A stretch of DNA of 42,556 bases from assembly GCA_947441055.1 (NCBI GenBank), contig CANETC010000004.1:1-42556 (forward strand). The letters are read 5' to 3'. The notes under the pieces were generated by a model, which searched no databases, was not told where the DNA came from, and was given only the letters and a program-made list of their open reading frames with translations. The DNA is from Cytophagaceae bacterium. Lineage in GTDB: Bacteria; Bacteroidota; Bacteroidia; Cytophagales; Flexibacteraceae. Shown piece by piece: positions 1-7,884 of the stretch. Position numbers and translations under genes: made by a program. Position 1 is the first letter of the stretch, and each line of letters begins with the position of its first letter.

Positions 1-1181
1 CGGAGGAAGAAATTATTGAGAATATCGACATTGGCGGGGTATCACTGTTAAGAGCCGCTGCCAAAAATTTTAAATCCGTTTGGATTTTAGTTGATGCAGA
101 TGACCATCAAACTTTTATCAACGGCATCTCTTTACCAGAAAACGAGCAAATCAATTTAAGAAAAAAACTGGCGCAAAAAGCCTTTGCGCATACTGCGGAT
201 TACGACAATGCCATTCAACATTATCTGGCAGGATCAGATGCCCCAGAATGGAATTTTGAAAAGAAATACGACCTGCGTTACGGAGAAAATCCACACCAGA
301 AAGCAAGCTTTTATGTGGACAAAAACTTCACTGGAATGTCAATTGCAAACGCAGAAATTTTGCATGGCAAAGAGTTATCGTACAACAACCTGCTGGATGC
401 CGATTGTGCATTGGCCCTGATTCGGGAATTTTCAGAACCAGCAGCAGCGGTTATTAAACACAATAATCCATGTGGAGCGGCCATTGCCGATGACATTGAA
501 ACTGCCTTCAACAAGGCATATGAGGCCGATGCAGTTTCGGCATTTGGTGGGATTATTATCCTCAACAGAAACTGCACAATCAAAATTGCCGAATTTATTC
601 AAAGTGTATTTGCCGAGGTGGTCATCGCTCCCGGATTTGAAAAAGGTTCACTTGAAATTTTACAACAGAAAAAGAACATCCGCATCATTAAAACCGGACC
701 GATTTCTCAATACTCAGACACGGTTTCAACAGAATACAAAAGCATCAATGGCGGACTGCTTTTACAAGACGCCGACCAGAAAGCAATCAACCAGAATGAA
801 TTCAAATTGGTTACCCAGAAAAAGCCGGCAGAACAGGATTTAAGAGATCTAATTTTTGCATTTTCTCTCACGCGCCACATGAAATCAAACACCATTGCAA
901 TTGTTTCCGAAGGCTGTACAATTGGTTTGGGTGGAGGACAAACTTCCAGAATTGCTGCGGTAGAAATTGCATTGCGCCAGGCCGGTGAAAAAGCAAAAAA
1001 TGCGGTTTGTGCATCCGACGGATTTTTTCCTTTTGCCGACAGCATTGAAGCACTTGCGGCAAGTGGCATCCGGGCAATCATTCAGCCGGGTGGTTCTGTG
1101 AAAGATTCAGAGGTTATTGCGGCCGCCGATCAGCATGGAATTTGCATGGTCTTCACCGGCCACAGAACCTTTAAACATTGA
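1..1181 (+). CDS. purH: Bifunctional AICAR formyltransferase/IMP cyclohydrolase, 5'-truncated by window start
   Basis: Frame is open from base 3 (EEEIIENIDIGGVSLLRAAAKN...DLRYGENPHQKASFY...VIKHNNPCGAA...SDGFFPFADSIEALAASGIRAIIQPGGSVKDSEVIAAADQHGICMVFTGHRTFKH). The 'HNNPCG', 'DLRYGENPHQ' and terminal 'FTGHRTFKH' signatures are typical of PurH. Confidence 0.97.
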   Translation, partial: EEEIIENIDIGGVSLLRAAAKNFKSVWILVDADDHQTFINGISLPENEQINLRKKLAQKAFAHTADYDNAIQHYLAGSDAPEWNFEKKYDLRYGENPHQKASFYVDKNFTGMSIANAEILHGKELSYNNLLDADCALALIREFSEPAAAVIKHNNPCGAAIADDIETAFNKAYEADAVSAFGGIIILNRNCTIKIAEFIQSVFAEVVIAPGFEKGSLEILQQKKNIRIIKTGPISQYSDTVSTEYKSINGGLLLQDADQKAINQNEFKLVTQKKPAEQDLRDLIFAFSLTRHMKSNTIAIVSEGCTIGLGGGQTSRIAAVEIALRQAGEKAKNAVCASDGFFPFADSIEALAASGIRAIIQPGGSVKDSEVIAAADQHGICMVFTGHRTFKH

Positions 1182-1230
1182 TGAAAATTTAATCCCGTTT
1201 CGTGGGAAATGGGGTCGGGAATTTATCGGG

Positions 1231-1480
1231 TCACGAGAAATTTCCCTGAGAGAGTAAGAGAATAGACGCAGCTGTTTGCATTTCTGGCACCAGCGGTGCC
1301 ATATGTTAATAGGAGTCACAAGAAAATTCCCTGAGAGAGTAAGAGAATAGACGCAGCTCTTTGCATTTATGGCACCATCGGCGCCATATGTTAATAAGAG
1401 TCACAAGAAAATTCCCTGAGAGTAAGAGAATAGACGCATCTCTTTGCATTTCTGGCACCAGCGGTGCCATATGTTAATAG
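1231..1480. repeat. Three tandem copies of an about 85-bp unit, each with a GGCACC-AGC-GGTGCC-type hairpin
   Basis: Copies 1231-1315, 1316-1400 and 1401-1480 share 'TCACRAGAAAWTTCCCTGAGAG(AG)TAAGAGAATAGACGCAKCTSTTTGCATTTMTGGCACCAKCGGYGCCATATGTTAATARRAG'. Hairpins lie at 1286-1300, 1371-1385 and 1454-1468. Confidence 0.95.
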
Positions 1481-1503
1481 AAAGAGAAATACGACGAACC
1501 AAA

Positions 1504-1516
1504 GCTCCAGAGGAGC
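1504..1516. repeat. Perfect short palindrome GCTCC-AGA-GGAGC followed by a tail like that of the 85-bp units
   Basis: GCTCCAGAGGAGC then GTCATGTTATTG, compared with CATATGTTAATAG after each 85-bp hairpin. Confidence 0.7.
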
Positions 1517-1525
1517 GTCATGTTA

Positions 1526-1615
1526 TTGACTCGTCCTAAAAAAAGTTTACAGTTTTGACTCGTCCTAAAAAAAGTTTACAGTTTAATTGATTAATCCTGA
1601 CCTGAGTTTACAGTT
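1526..1615. repeat. 29-bp direct repeat: two near-identical copies plus one degenerate copy
   Basis: TTGACTCGTCCTAAAAAAAGTTTACAGTT at 1526-1554 and 1555-1583. Degenerate copy TTGATTAATCCTGACCTGAGTTTACAGTT at 1587-1615. Confidence 0.9.
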
Positions 1616-1630
1616 GGTCGATAATCCTTT

Positions 1631-2665
1631 TTACCCCACAAATTGCACCTCCCGGTTGCCAGAAATGGCATTTCCAATTTTGTAACATTCCTGACCAGAA
1701 GATTTCAAATCTTGTCTGATTGATTCAAGATTTTCCTCAGCGGTTACGAGAATCAGTCCGATGCCCATGTTGAAAACATGAAACATTTCTTCATCCGAAA
1801 TCGAGCCTGACTTTTGAATTAAATCGAAAATCGGCAAGGCTGGCCATGAATTCCTTTGAATCTGAACTCCAATTCCAGTGGGTAAAATCCGGGGAATATT
1901 GTCGTAAAATCCGCCGCCTGTGATGTGGGCGATTCCCTTGATTTCAAATTTATCAAGGAGTGGCAGAACATGTGGCGCATAGTTTCTATGGGGAGCCAGA
2001 AGCACAGAACCCAAATCAGCACCGAGTTCATCCATCATTAAATCCGCACGAAAACCCGCATCTTCAAAAAGCACCTTTCTCGCCAAAGAAAAACCATTGG
2101 TGTGCAGTCCGGATGAAGGCAATCCGATCAGAATATCTCCGGAAGCAATATTCTCACCAGTGATAATCCGGTCTTTTTCAACCACTCCGGTGATGCAACC
2201 GGCAATGTCCAGTTCACCGGGCAAATACACACCAGGCATTTCGGCAGTTTCTCCTCCAATCAAAGAAACGCCAGCTTCTTTGCAGGCTTTCGCCATTCCA
2301 CCCACCATTCCGGCAACGATCTCCGGATTTAATTTGTCAAATGCCAGATAATCTAAAAAGGTAATTCCCCTTGCACCCTGACACAAAATATCATCGCAAC
2401 AATGGTTTACAATGTCTTCTCCAAGCGTTTCATACTGGCCTGTCATTTGGGCAACCTTGATTTTGGTGCCAACGCCATCAATGCTTTGTACCAGAATCGG
2501 GTGCTCGTAATCCTTCAGAAAACTGGCATCGTACATGGCGCCGAAAGTGCCCAAGCCCGTTACCACATGTTTATCAAAAGTATCTCTAACCCGGTTTTTT
2601 ATAAGATTCACCGCCATATTTCCGGCAGCGATATCAACACCTGCTTTTTTATACTGATCGGACAT
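1631..2665 (-). CDS. purM: Phosphoribosylformylglycinamidine cyclo-ligase (AIR synthetase)
   Basis: 344 aa; 'SIDGVGTKIKVAQ', 'GGETAEMPGVY', 'GLPSSGLHTNGFSLAR', 'ITGGGFYDNIPRILP'. Confidence 0.96.
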   Translation of the reverse strand: MSDQYKKAGVDIAAGNMAVNLIKNRVRDTFDKHVVTGLGTFGAMYDASFLKDYEHPILVQSIDGVGTKIKVAQMTGQYETLGEDIVNHCCDDILCQGARGITFLDYLAFDKLNPEIVAGMVGGMAKACKEAGVSLIGGETAEMPGVYLPGELDIAGCITGVVEKDRIITGENIASGDILIGLPSSGLHTNGFSLARKVLFEDAGFRADLMMDELGADLGSVLLAPHRNYAPHVLPLLDKFEIKGIAHITGGGFYDNIPRILPTGIGVQIQRNSWPALPIFDLIQKSGSISDEEMFHVFNMGIGLILVTAEENLESIRQDLKSSGQECYKIGNAISGNREVQFVG

Positions 2666-2689
2666 TTTATTTCTCTGTTCTAGAAAACC

Positions 2690-3985
2690 CTATTTCAAAA
2701 TGGTGGCCAGACGATCCGGACCGACAGAAACCAATTCAATCGGCACATGTAAACTTGACTCAATAAACTCCAGGTAATTCCTGAGTTTTTCGGGCAATTC
2801 TCCATAAGTTTTTACATGACCCGTGGAAGTAAGCCAACCCGGAAATACTTCATATACCGGTTCACATTCGTTGTACACACTGAGGTCGGCAGGCACTTCA
2901 TGAAGAATTGTACCCTTGTACCGGTAGGCGGTGCAAATTTTAATTTCATCCAAAGTATCCAAAACATCAATTTTGGTCATGGCCATGGAAGTAAACCCAT
3001 TGATTCTGTTTGCCATTCTGAGTTGAACCATATCAAGCCAGCCGATTCTTCTGGCGCGGCCAGTTGTGGTGCCATATTCGCCGCCCAATTCACGGATTTC
3101 GGAACCAAGTGCGTCATGTAATTCGGTTGGAAGATAGCCACCACCAACCCGGCTGATATAGGCTTTCACAACACCAATTACCTTTTCAATTTTTTGTGGC
3201 GCAATTCCAGCGCCGGTACAAACCCCGCCGCTGGTGGTATTGGAAGAAGTGGTGTAGGGATACAAACCATGGTCGATATCCAGCATAGCACCCTGAGCTC
3301 CTTCAAACAAAATTTTACTTTTATTGTCCAGCGCATTGTTCAAAAGGACCGATACATTGGCAACAAAAGGCCGCAACAAATCTGCATAGCGAACATATTC
3401 AGCACGGATTTTTTCCTTGTCGAGCTGCACTTCAGAACCATAAATCAAACTGAGTTTTTTCTGCTGCAATTCGAAAAGCAAATCAAACTTTTCATTAAAA
3501 ATGCTTGGATTGATGAGGTCAATCATGCGAATTCCAACCCTAGCGGCCTTGTCAGAATAAGTGGGCCAAATGCCGCGCTGGGTAGACAATGCCGAAAACT
3601 TATTGGCAGTTTCGGTGCTTTCGCTGGCACTGTCCATTAATACCTGAAACGGAAAAATCACATGGGCCCTATCGGAAATACTCAATTGAAGCTCAAATCC
3701 AGCTTCCTTCAATTTGGCAAGTTCTTCAAGTAAAATTCTGGGATCTATTACCACCCCGTTGGCAAGAACCACATGGTTGTTTTTGTGCAAAACGCCCGAT
3801 GGCAAAAGGTGCAGCTTGTAGGTTTTGCCTTCGTGCACGATGGTGTGACCGGCATTGTTTCCACCTTGAAAACGAACTACAAAATCCGTTTGGTAGCCGT
3901 AATAATCTGTCACCTTTCCCTTACCCTCATCGCCCCATTGAGCGCCTACAATTACCACTGTTTGCCATTGATTTTTTATCTCCAT
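2690..3985 (-). CDS. purA: Adenylosuccinate synthase
   Basis: 431 aa; 'GAQWGDEGKGKVTDYYGYQTDFVVRFQGGNNAGHT', 'GGEYGTTTGRARRIGWLD'. Confidence 0.95.
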   Translation of the reverse strand: MEIKNQWQTVVIVGAQWGDEGKGKVTDYYGYQTDFVVRFQGGNNAGHTIVHEGKTYKLHLLPSGVLHKNNHVVLANGVVIDPRILLEELAKLKEAGFELQLSISDRAHVIFPFQVLMDSASESTETANKFSALSTQRGIWPTYSDKAARVGIRMIDLINPSIFNEKFDLLFELQQKKLSLIYGSEVQLDKEKIRAEYVRYADLLRPFVANVSVLLNNALDNKSKILFEGAQGAMLDIDHGLYPYTTSSNTTSGGVCTGAGIAPQKIEKVIGVVKAYISRVGGGYLPTELHDALGSEIRELGGEYGTTTGRARRIGWLDMVQLRMANRINGFTSMAMTKIDVLDTLDEIKICTAYRYKGTILHEVPADLSVYNECEPVYEVFPGWLTSTGHVKTYGELPEKLRNYLEFIESSLHVPIELVSVGPDRLATILK

Positions 3986-4054
3986 TGCAATGCTCCTTTT
4001 TGATTTTTTAATATTTACTCCTGAGAAACTCAGTTCATTTTACCTTACCTGAAA

Positions 4055-5410
4055 TTAGAATATTTCGCATTCACGAACAGCAGCCAGGTATTTTTCTATT
4101 TCAATTTCCGGATTTGCCGCCTCGTACAAGCCTCTTCCAATGATGAGGAAATCAGAATGTAAAGTAGAAATGGCAAACTCAGGGCTGTTGTATTGTTGCC
4201 CTTTGTTGTCTGATTTAGTAGCCAGATTTATGCCAGGCGTAAACTTCAACAAGCCTTTTTCTGGGTTAAACTTCTGACAAACCGTGCCCACTACATCTGG
4301 GTAATTGTATAAAAACTTCGTGCAGTTTTCTACATAGTTTTTATCCGTAAGGGCACCGGCACTTGACATTTCAATGATGGGAATTAATGCCGGTTTACGG
4401 TCTGTTTCCCAATCTTTTATGGCCTTCAGCGCTGCTTCACCTGCAATGAGGTGGATGGTTACCATGTCGGCCCAGGAGGCAATTGAATAAATGCCTTGGC
4501 TCAACTGAAGCAACTGGGTATTGCCGATGTCGGCAAATTTCCGGTCTTCAATCAGCAGGAAATTATTTTCAATTGCGATTTGCTTCAATTCACGAAGAAA
4601 ATCTGTTGTAAAATCTACAAGGATGTCAACATGAATCTTGGCCGCACAAATGAAAGGACCTGTTTTCCGCAGAAAATTCAGAACCTCAGCACAAGTGGTA
4701 AGGTCCACAGAGGCAATCAGATTGCTTCTTTTTGAATGGGCGATTTCAAGTAATTTCTGAGCCTTGGGATGCACGTGATGCGCAGGTAATTTCCTTTTCG
4801 GCGATTGTACTTCCGAGGTCGGCGACTGATTCAAATACGCGACTACTTCATCAAACAAGGCTTGTTCAATTTTCTTTTCCTTGTATAGGGTTGTGATGAT
4901 TTCGCTGATTCCAAACATTGATTTTAGCGCATACGATTTGCTTGAAAGCAGGTCAGATCCGCCTTGTTCACGGTCCACCAGGGTAATAATCTGTTCAATG
5001 ATCAAGCCTTCCTTTTCAAGTTCCTCGATGGTTTCAATCAAGCTGGCACCACTTGTGATAACATCTTCAATGAGCAAAATCCGATCACCTTTGTTGTACT
5101 CGCCTTCAATGATTTTTTTCGTACCATAGTTCTTAGCCTCCTTTCTTTTTATGAGCAGCGGAATCTGGGTTTTCATTGAAACCACCGTCGCCATAGGAAG
5201 GGCAGCATAAGGAACTCCACAAATCCTGTCAATATCTGCTGTAATGAAAGGCAAAATCCGATTGGCAATATCTTCCATCAAAGAAGGATAAGAAATCAGA
5301 TTTCTTAAGTCCAGATAAATCGGCGAAAGGCTCCCATTTTTCAGGGTGAATTTCCCGAAGCGGATGCAATTAATGTCGAGAAGTGCTTGTAAGAAGCTAT
5401 TGGGGTCCAT
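4055..5410 (-). CDS. Bifunctional UMP synthase: orotate phosphoribosyltransferase fused to OMP decarboxylase (PyrE-PyrF order)
   Basis: 451 aa. N-terminal OPRT 'GKFTLKNGSLSPIYLDLRNLIS...CGVPYAALPMATVVS...LIKRKEAKNYGTKKIIEG...LLIEDVITSGASLIETIEEL...LVDREQGG'. C-terminal OMPDC 'KIHVDILVDFT...LLIEDRKFADIGNTQ...IASWADMVTIH...GQQYNSPEFA...LIIGRGLYEA'. Confidence 0.95.
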   Translation of the reverse strand: MDPNSFLQALLDINCIRFGKFTLKNGSLSPIYLDLRNLISYPSLMEDIANRILPFITADIDRICGVPYAALPMATVVSMKTQIPLLIKRKEAKNYGTKKIIEGEYNKGDRILLIEDVITSGASLIETIEELEKEGLIIEQIITLVDREQGGSDLLSSKSYALKSMFGISEIITTLYKEKKIEQALFDEVVAYLNQSPTSEVQSPKRKLPAHHVHPKAQKLLEIAHSKRSNLIASVDLTTCAEVLNFLRKTGPFICAAKIHVDILVDFTTDFLRELKQIAIENNFLLIEDRKFADIGNTQLLQLSQGIYSIASWADMVTIHLIAGEAALKAIKDWETDRKPALIPIIEMSSAGALTDKNYVENCTKFLYNYPDVVGTVCQKFNPEKGLLKFTPGINLATKSDNKGQQYNSPEFAISTLHSDFLIIGRGLYEAANPEIEIEKYLAAVRECEIF

Positions 5411-5427
5411 GTCTTTGATTGTTGTTG

Positions 5428-6396
5428 TTAGATTTCTCTGAGTTTACCCCGAAAGTCTTCTATGGTTGAATATCCTTTTTTGGTCATGATGTCGATTAAT
5501 TCCTGGGAGATCCGGTCAAAACAAGCTGTCCCTTCTTCCCAGAGTGTGGTTCCGATTTGCACCACCGATGCCCCGCACAAAATGTGTTGAAAAGCATCCT
5601 CTCCGTTTTGTACGCCACCACATCCAACGAGGTTGAAATGGGGCAATAGTTTGTGGAACATGCGCACATTGGCAAGGGCGGTTGGTTTTATAAAAAGTCC
5701 GCCAATTCCACCGAAGCCCGATTTGGGTTTTATTACAGTTGATTCCTCAGCCGAATCGATCCACATTCCATTTCCAATGCTGTTTACACAACAGATGTAT
5801 GCCAGTGGAAATTGGTCTAAAATAGCCGCCATTGCCTCAAAATGTGCCATATCAAAATAGGGCGGAAGTTTAACCCCAATCGGTTTAGAGCAAATAGAAA
5901 ATGCTTCCTCAAGGATGGACTTGCTTTCTTCAAAGTCATAGCCCGTTTGTGGCTTGCCGGGAATATTCGGACAGGAAAGATTAAATTCTATCGCATGGAG
6001 GGATTGCGCGGATGAGGCAGTTTTCAGCAATTCAATGTTTTCCTTCCGGGTCAATCCGGCAATAGAAAGGATGATGGGCTTGGCCGTATTTTTTTGATTG
6101 CCATCTATAAAATCCAGGTAATACCGGATTCCATTGTTGGGCAGTCCCATGGAATTGATGCTTCCGTATGGAATGGTGACATATCGTGGTTCCGGATTTC
6201 CGGCCCGGTATTCAAGGGTACAGCTTTTGGAAACCACGGCTCCCGTTTTTGCCTCGATCAAATCCTGCAATTCACTTTCCTGGGTACAGTGAACTCCGGA
6301 AGCATTCATCAGGCAGGACTCCAGGGAGATTTTGGCAAGGGAACTGTTTAAAACCGGCGACACAAAAGCTTCTTTATTAATTTGAACATCTGCCAC
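5428..6396 (-). CDS. pyrD: Dihydroorotate dehydrogenase, class 1A-like
   Basis: 322 aa; 'LMNASGVHCTQESEL', 'GSINSMGLPNNGIRYYLDF', 'IEFNLSCPNIPGKPQTGYD', 'VGCGGVQNGEDAFQHILCGASVVQIGT'. The family assignment is from recalled class-1A motifs. Confidence 0.88.
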   Translation of the reverse strand: MADVQINKEAFVSPVLNSSLAKISLESCLMNASGVHCTQESELQDLIEAKTGAVVSKSCTLEYRAGNPEPRYVTIPYGSINSMGLPNNGIRYYLDFIDGNQKNTAKPIILSIAGLTRKENIELLKTASSAQSLHAIEFNLSCPNIPGKPQTGYDFEESKSILEEAFSICSKPIGVKLPPYFDMAHFEAMAAILDQFPLAYICCVNSIGNGMWIDSAEESTVIKPKSGFGGIGGLFIKPTALANVRMFHKLLPHFNLVGCGGVQNGEDAFQHILCGASVVQIGTTLWEEGTACFDRISQELIDIMTKKGYSTIEDFRGKLREI

Positions 6397-6644
6397 ACAT
6401 TATCAAAATTTTGAAGGCAGAAAAGGCCTCATAATACCTGAATGAAAGAAAAATCCTTCTTTTTATGGCAATGCAAATCTGTAAAAATCAGTTCAAACTT
6501 TCACATTAAGTCTAAGGCAAAATCTGAATTTTTATTGGGGGAGCTAATGGGGTTTTCGGGCTTGGTTTCTTGCGGGAAATTGGGTTGAGGATGTAAACGG
6601 AGAATTTGCTGAATGCATATTTCCATCCAACAATTTTTGCATTT

Positions 6645-7742
6645 TCAGAATTCGCTCAACACATAACCAGTGCTACGGCCTCCCGGCTGGTCTTGTTGCA
6701 GAATTCCTTTTTCCATCAAATCCCTAATATCCCGCAAAGCTGTATCCGGGGAGCATTTGGCAAGGCGGGCCCACTTAGACGATTTAAGCTTGCCATCAAA
6801 TCCATCCAACAATCGGTTTAAAACCAAGCGCTGCCTTCCATTGAATGGAGTGCCTGCATGGATTTCCCAGAACCGCGATTTGCGGAGAATTTCTTCCAGT
6901 TCTAATCCCGTAGTCAAAAGAGCATTTCGCAAGCAATGTAAAAACCAGTCCAGCCATTCGGTAATGTCCCCGCTGCTGTGCTGTACCTTTTGCAGAACCT
7001 TATAGTATTGCTTCCGTTCCTGCATAATTTGACCCGACATGCTGTAAAAGCGCTCCGGCATTCCATCTGCGCGGGTCAGCATCAGATCCATAATGGCCCT
7101 TGCAATGCGACCGTTGCCGTCGTCAAAAGGATGAATGATGATAAACCAGAAATGGGCTATGGCCGCTTTAAGCACTGGATCAATACTGGATTTACCATTA
7201 AACCAGTTCAGAAATTTGTCCATTTCCTCCTTCACCAATGCAGGCGAAATTGCTTCAAAGTGGATTTTTTCTTTGCCCATTGCGCCAGATACAATTAGCA
7301 TTTCACCGGTCCGATAGCGCCCAACTTCAATCTTTTGCATGCCACTGTAAGCAACTGGAAACAGCGCTGAATGCCAGCCAAAAAGCCTTTCATGGCTTAG
7401 TGCCTGATCATGATTCTGTGTTGCGTCCAGCATCATTTCCACCACACCTTCTACATTGCGGTTGACTGCTGGCAAACCAGCCGTATTGATTCCAAGCCGG
7501 TTGGCAATGGACGAACGCACCTGTTCAAAATCCAGTTTTTCACCTTCTATTTCAGATGATTTTACCACATCCGTGGTGAGTGTAGCCAATACAGCGTCCT
7601 GACGACCGGCAAAACCCAGCATACTCATCCGGCCGGTAACTTTCCCCTGCAGGTGTCTTACTTCACTGCAGAGCAAACTTATCGCAGCCTGGTCCCAGGT
7701 AAAGTCTGTCCAGTTTGAATGCTGGTAGATATAGACGGCCAT
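6645..7742 (-). CDS. Fic family protein with DUF4172-like N-terminus and C-terminal winged helix
   Basis: 365 aa. Fic motif 'HPFDDGNGRIARAIMD'; N-terminal inhibitory-helix motif S-xxx-E-G in 'VVKSSEIEGEKL'; C-terminal HTH-like 'LKSSKWARLAKCSPDTALRDIRDLMEKGILQQ'. Confidence 0.93.
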   Translation of the reverse strand: MAVYIYQHSNWTDFTWDQAAISLLCSEVRHLQGKVTGRMSMLGFAGRQDAVLATLTTDVVKSSEIEGEKLDFEQVRSSIANRLGINTAGLPAVNRNVEGVVEMMLDATQNHDQALSHERLFGWHSALFPVAYSGMQKIEVGRYRTGEMLIVSGAMGKEKIHFEAISPALVKEEMDKFLNWFNGKSSIDPVLKAAIAHFWFIIIHPFDDGNGRIARAIMDLMLTRADGMPERFYSMSGQIMQERKQYYKVLQKVQHSSGDITEWLDWFLHCLRNALLTTGLELEEILRKSRFWEIHAGTPFNGRQRLVLNRLLDGFDGKLKSSKWARLAKCSPDTALRDIRDLMEKGILQQDQPGGRSTGYVLSEF

Positions 7743-7772
7743 TGCTCAAAAACTTGCGGTAAATATAAAATC

Positions 7773-7798
7773 TAATCTCCGCATTTTTGCGGAGATTA
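7773..7798. promoter_or_regulatory. Perfect inverted repeat TAATCTCCGCA-TTTT-TGCGGAGATTA upstream of the first fic gene
   Basis: 11-bp arms and a 4-bp loop. A third copy, TAATCTCCGCA, lies at 7806-7816. Confidence 0.8.
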
Positions 7799-7884
7799 CA
7801 AGGCTTAATCTCCGCAGATTGCTTTGAAAAATATAATTGGCAGCAAAAAGATGAGCACAAGTTTGAAAAACTCCTCTGGCAAAT

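Noticed and set aside
707-1081. ORF antisense to purH
   Set aside because: Shadow ORF opposite a well-supported CDS, no recognisable domain. The same reasoning applies to other antisense ORFs (e.g. 3194-3640, 10446-10760, 14623-15243, 16218-16634, 30130-30525).
1231-1480. Tandem repeats as a possible CRISPR array
   Set aside because: Units are contiguous 85-bp repeats with no unique spacers, and no cas genes are present.
4769-4784. CACGTG core (GCACGTGATG) as another parS candidate
   Set aside because: Flanks do not match the parS arms outside the central hexamer.
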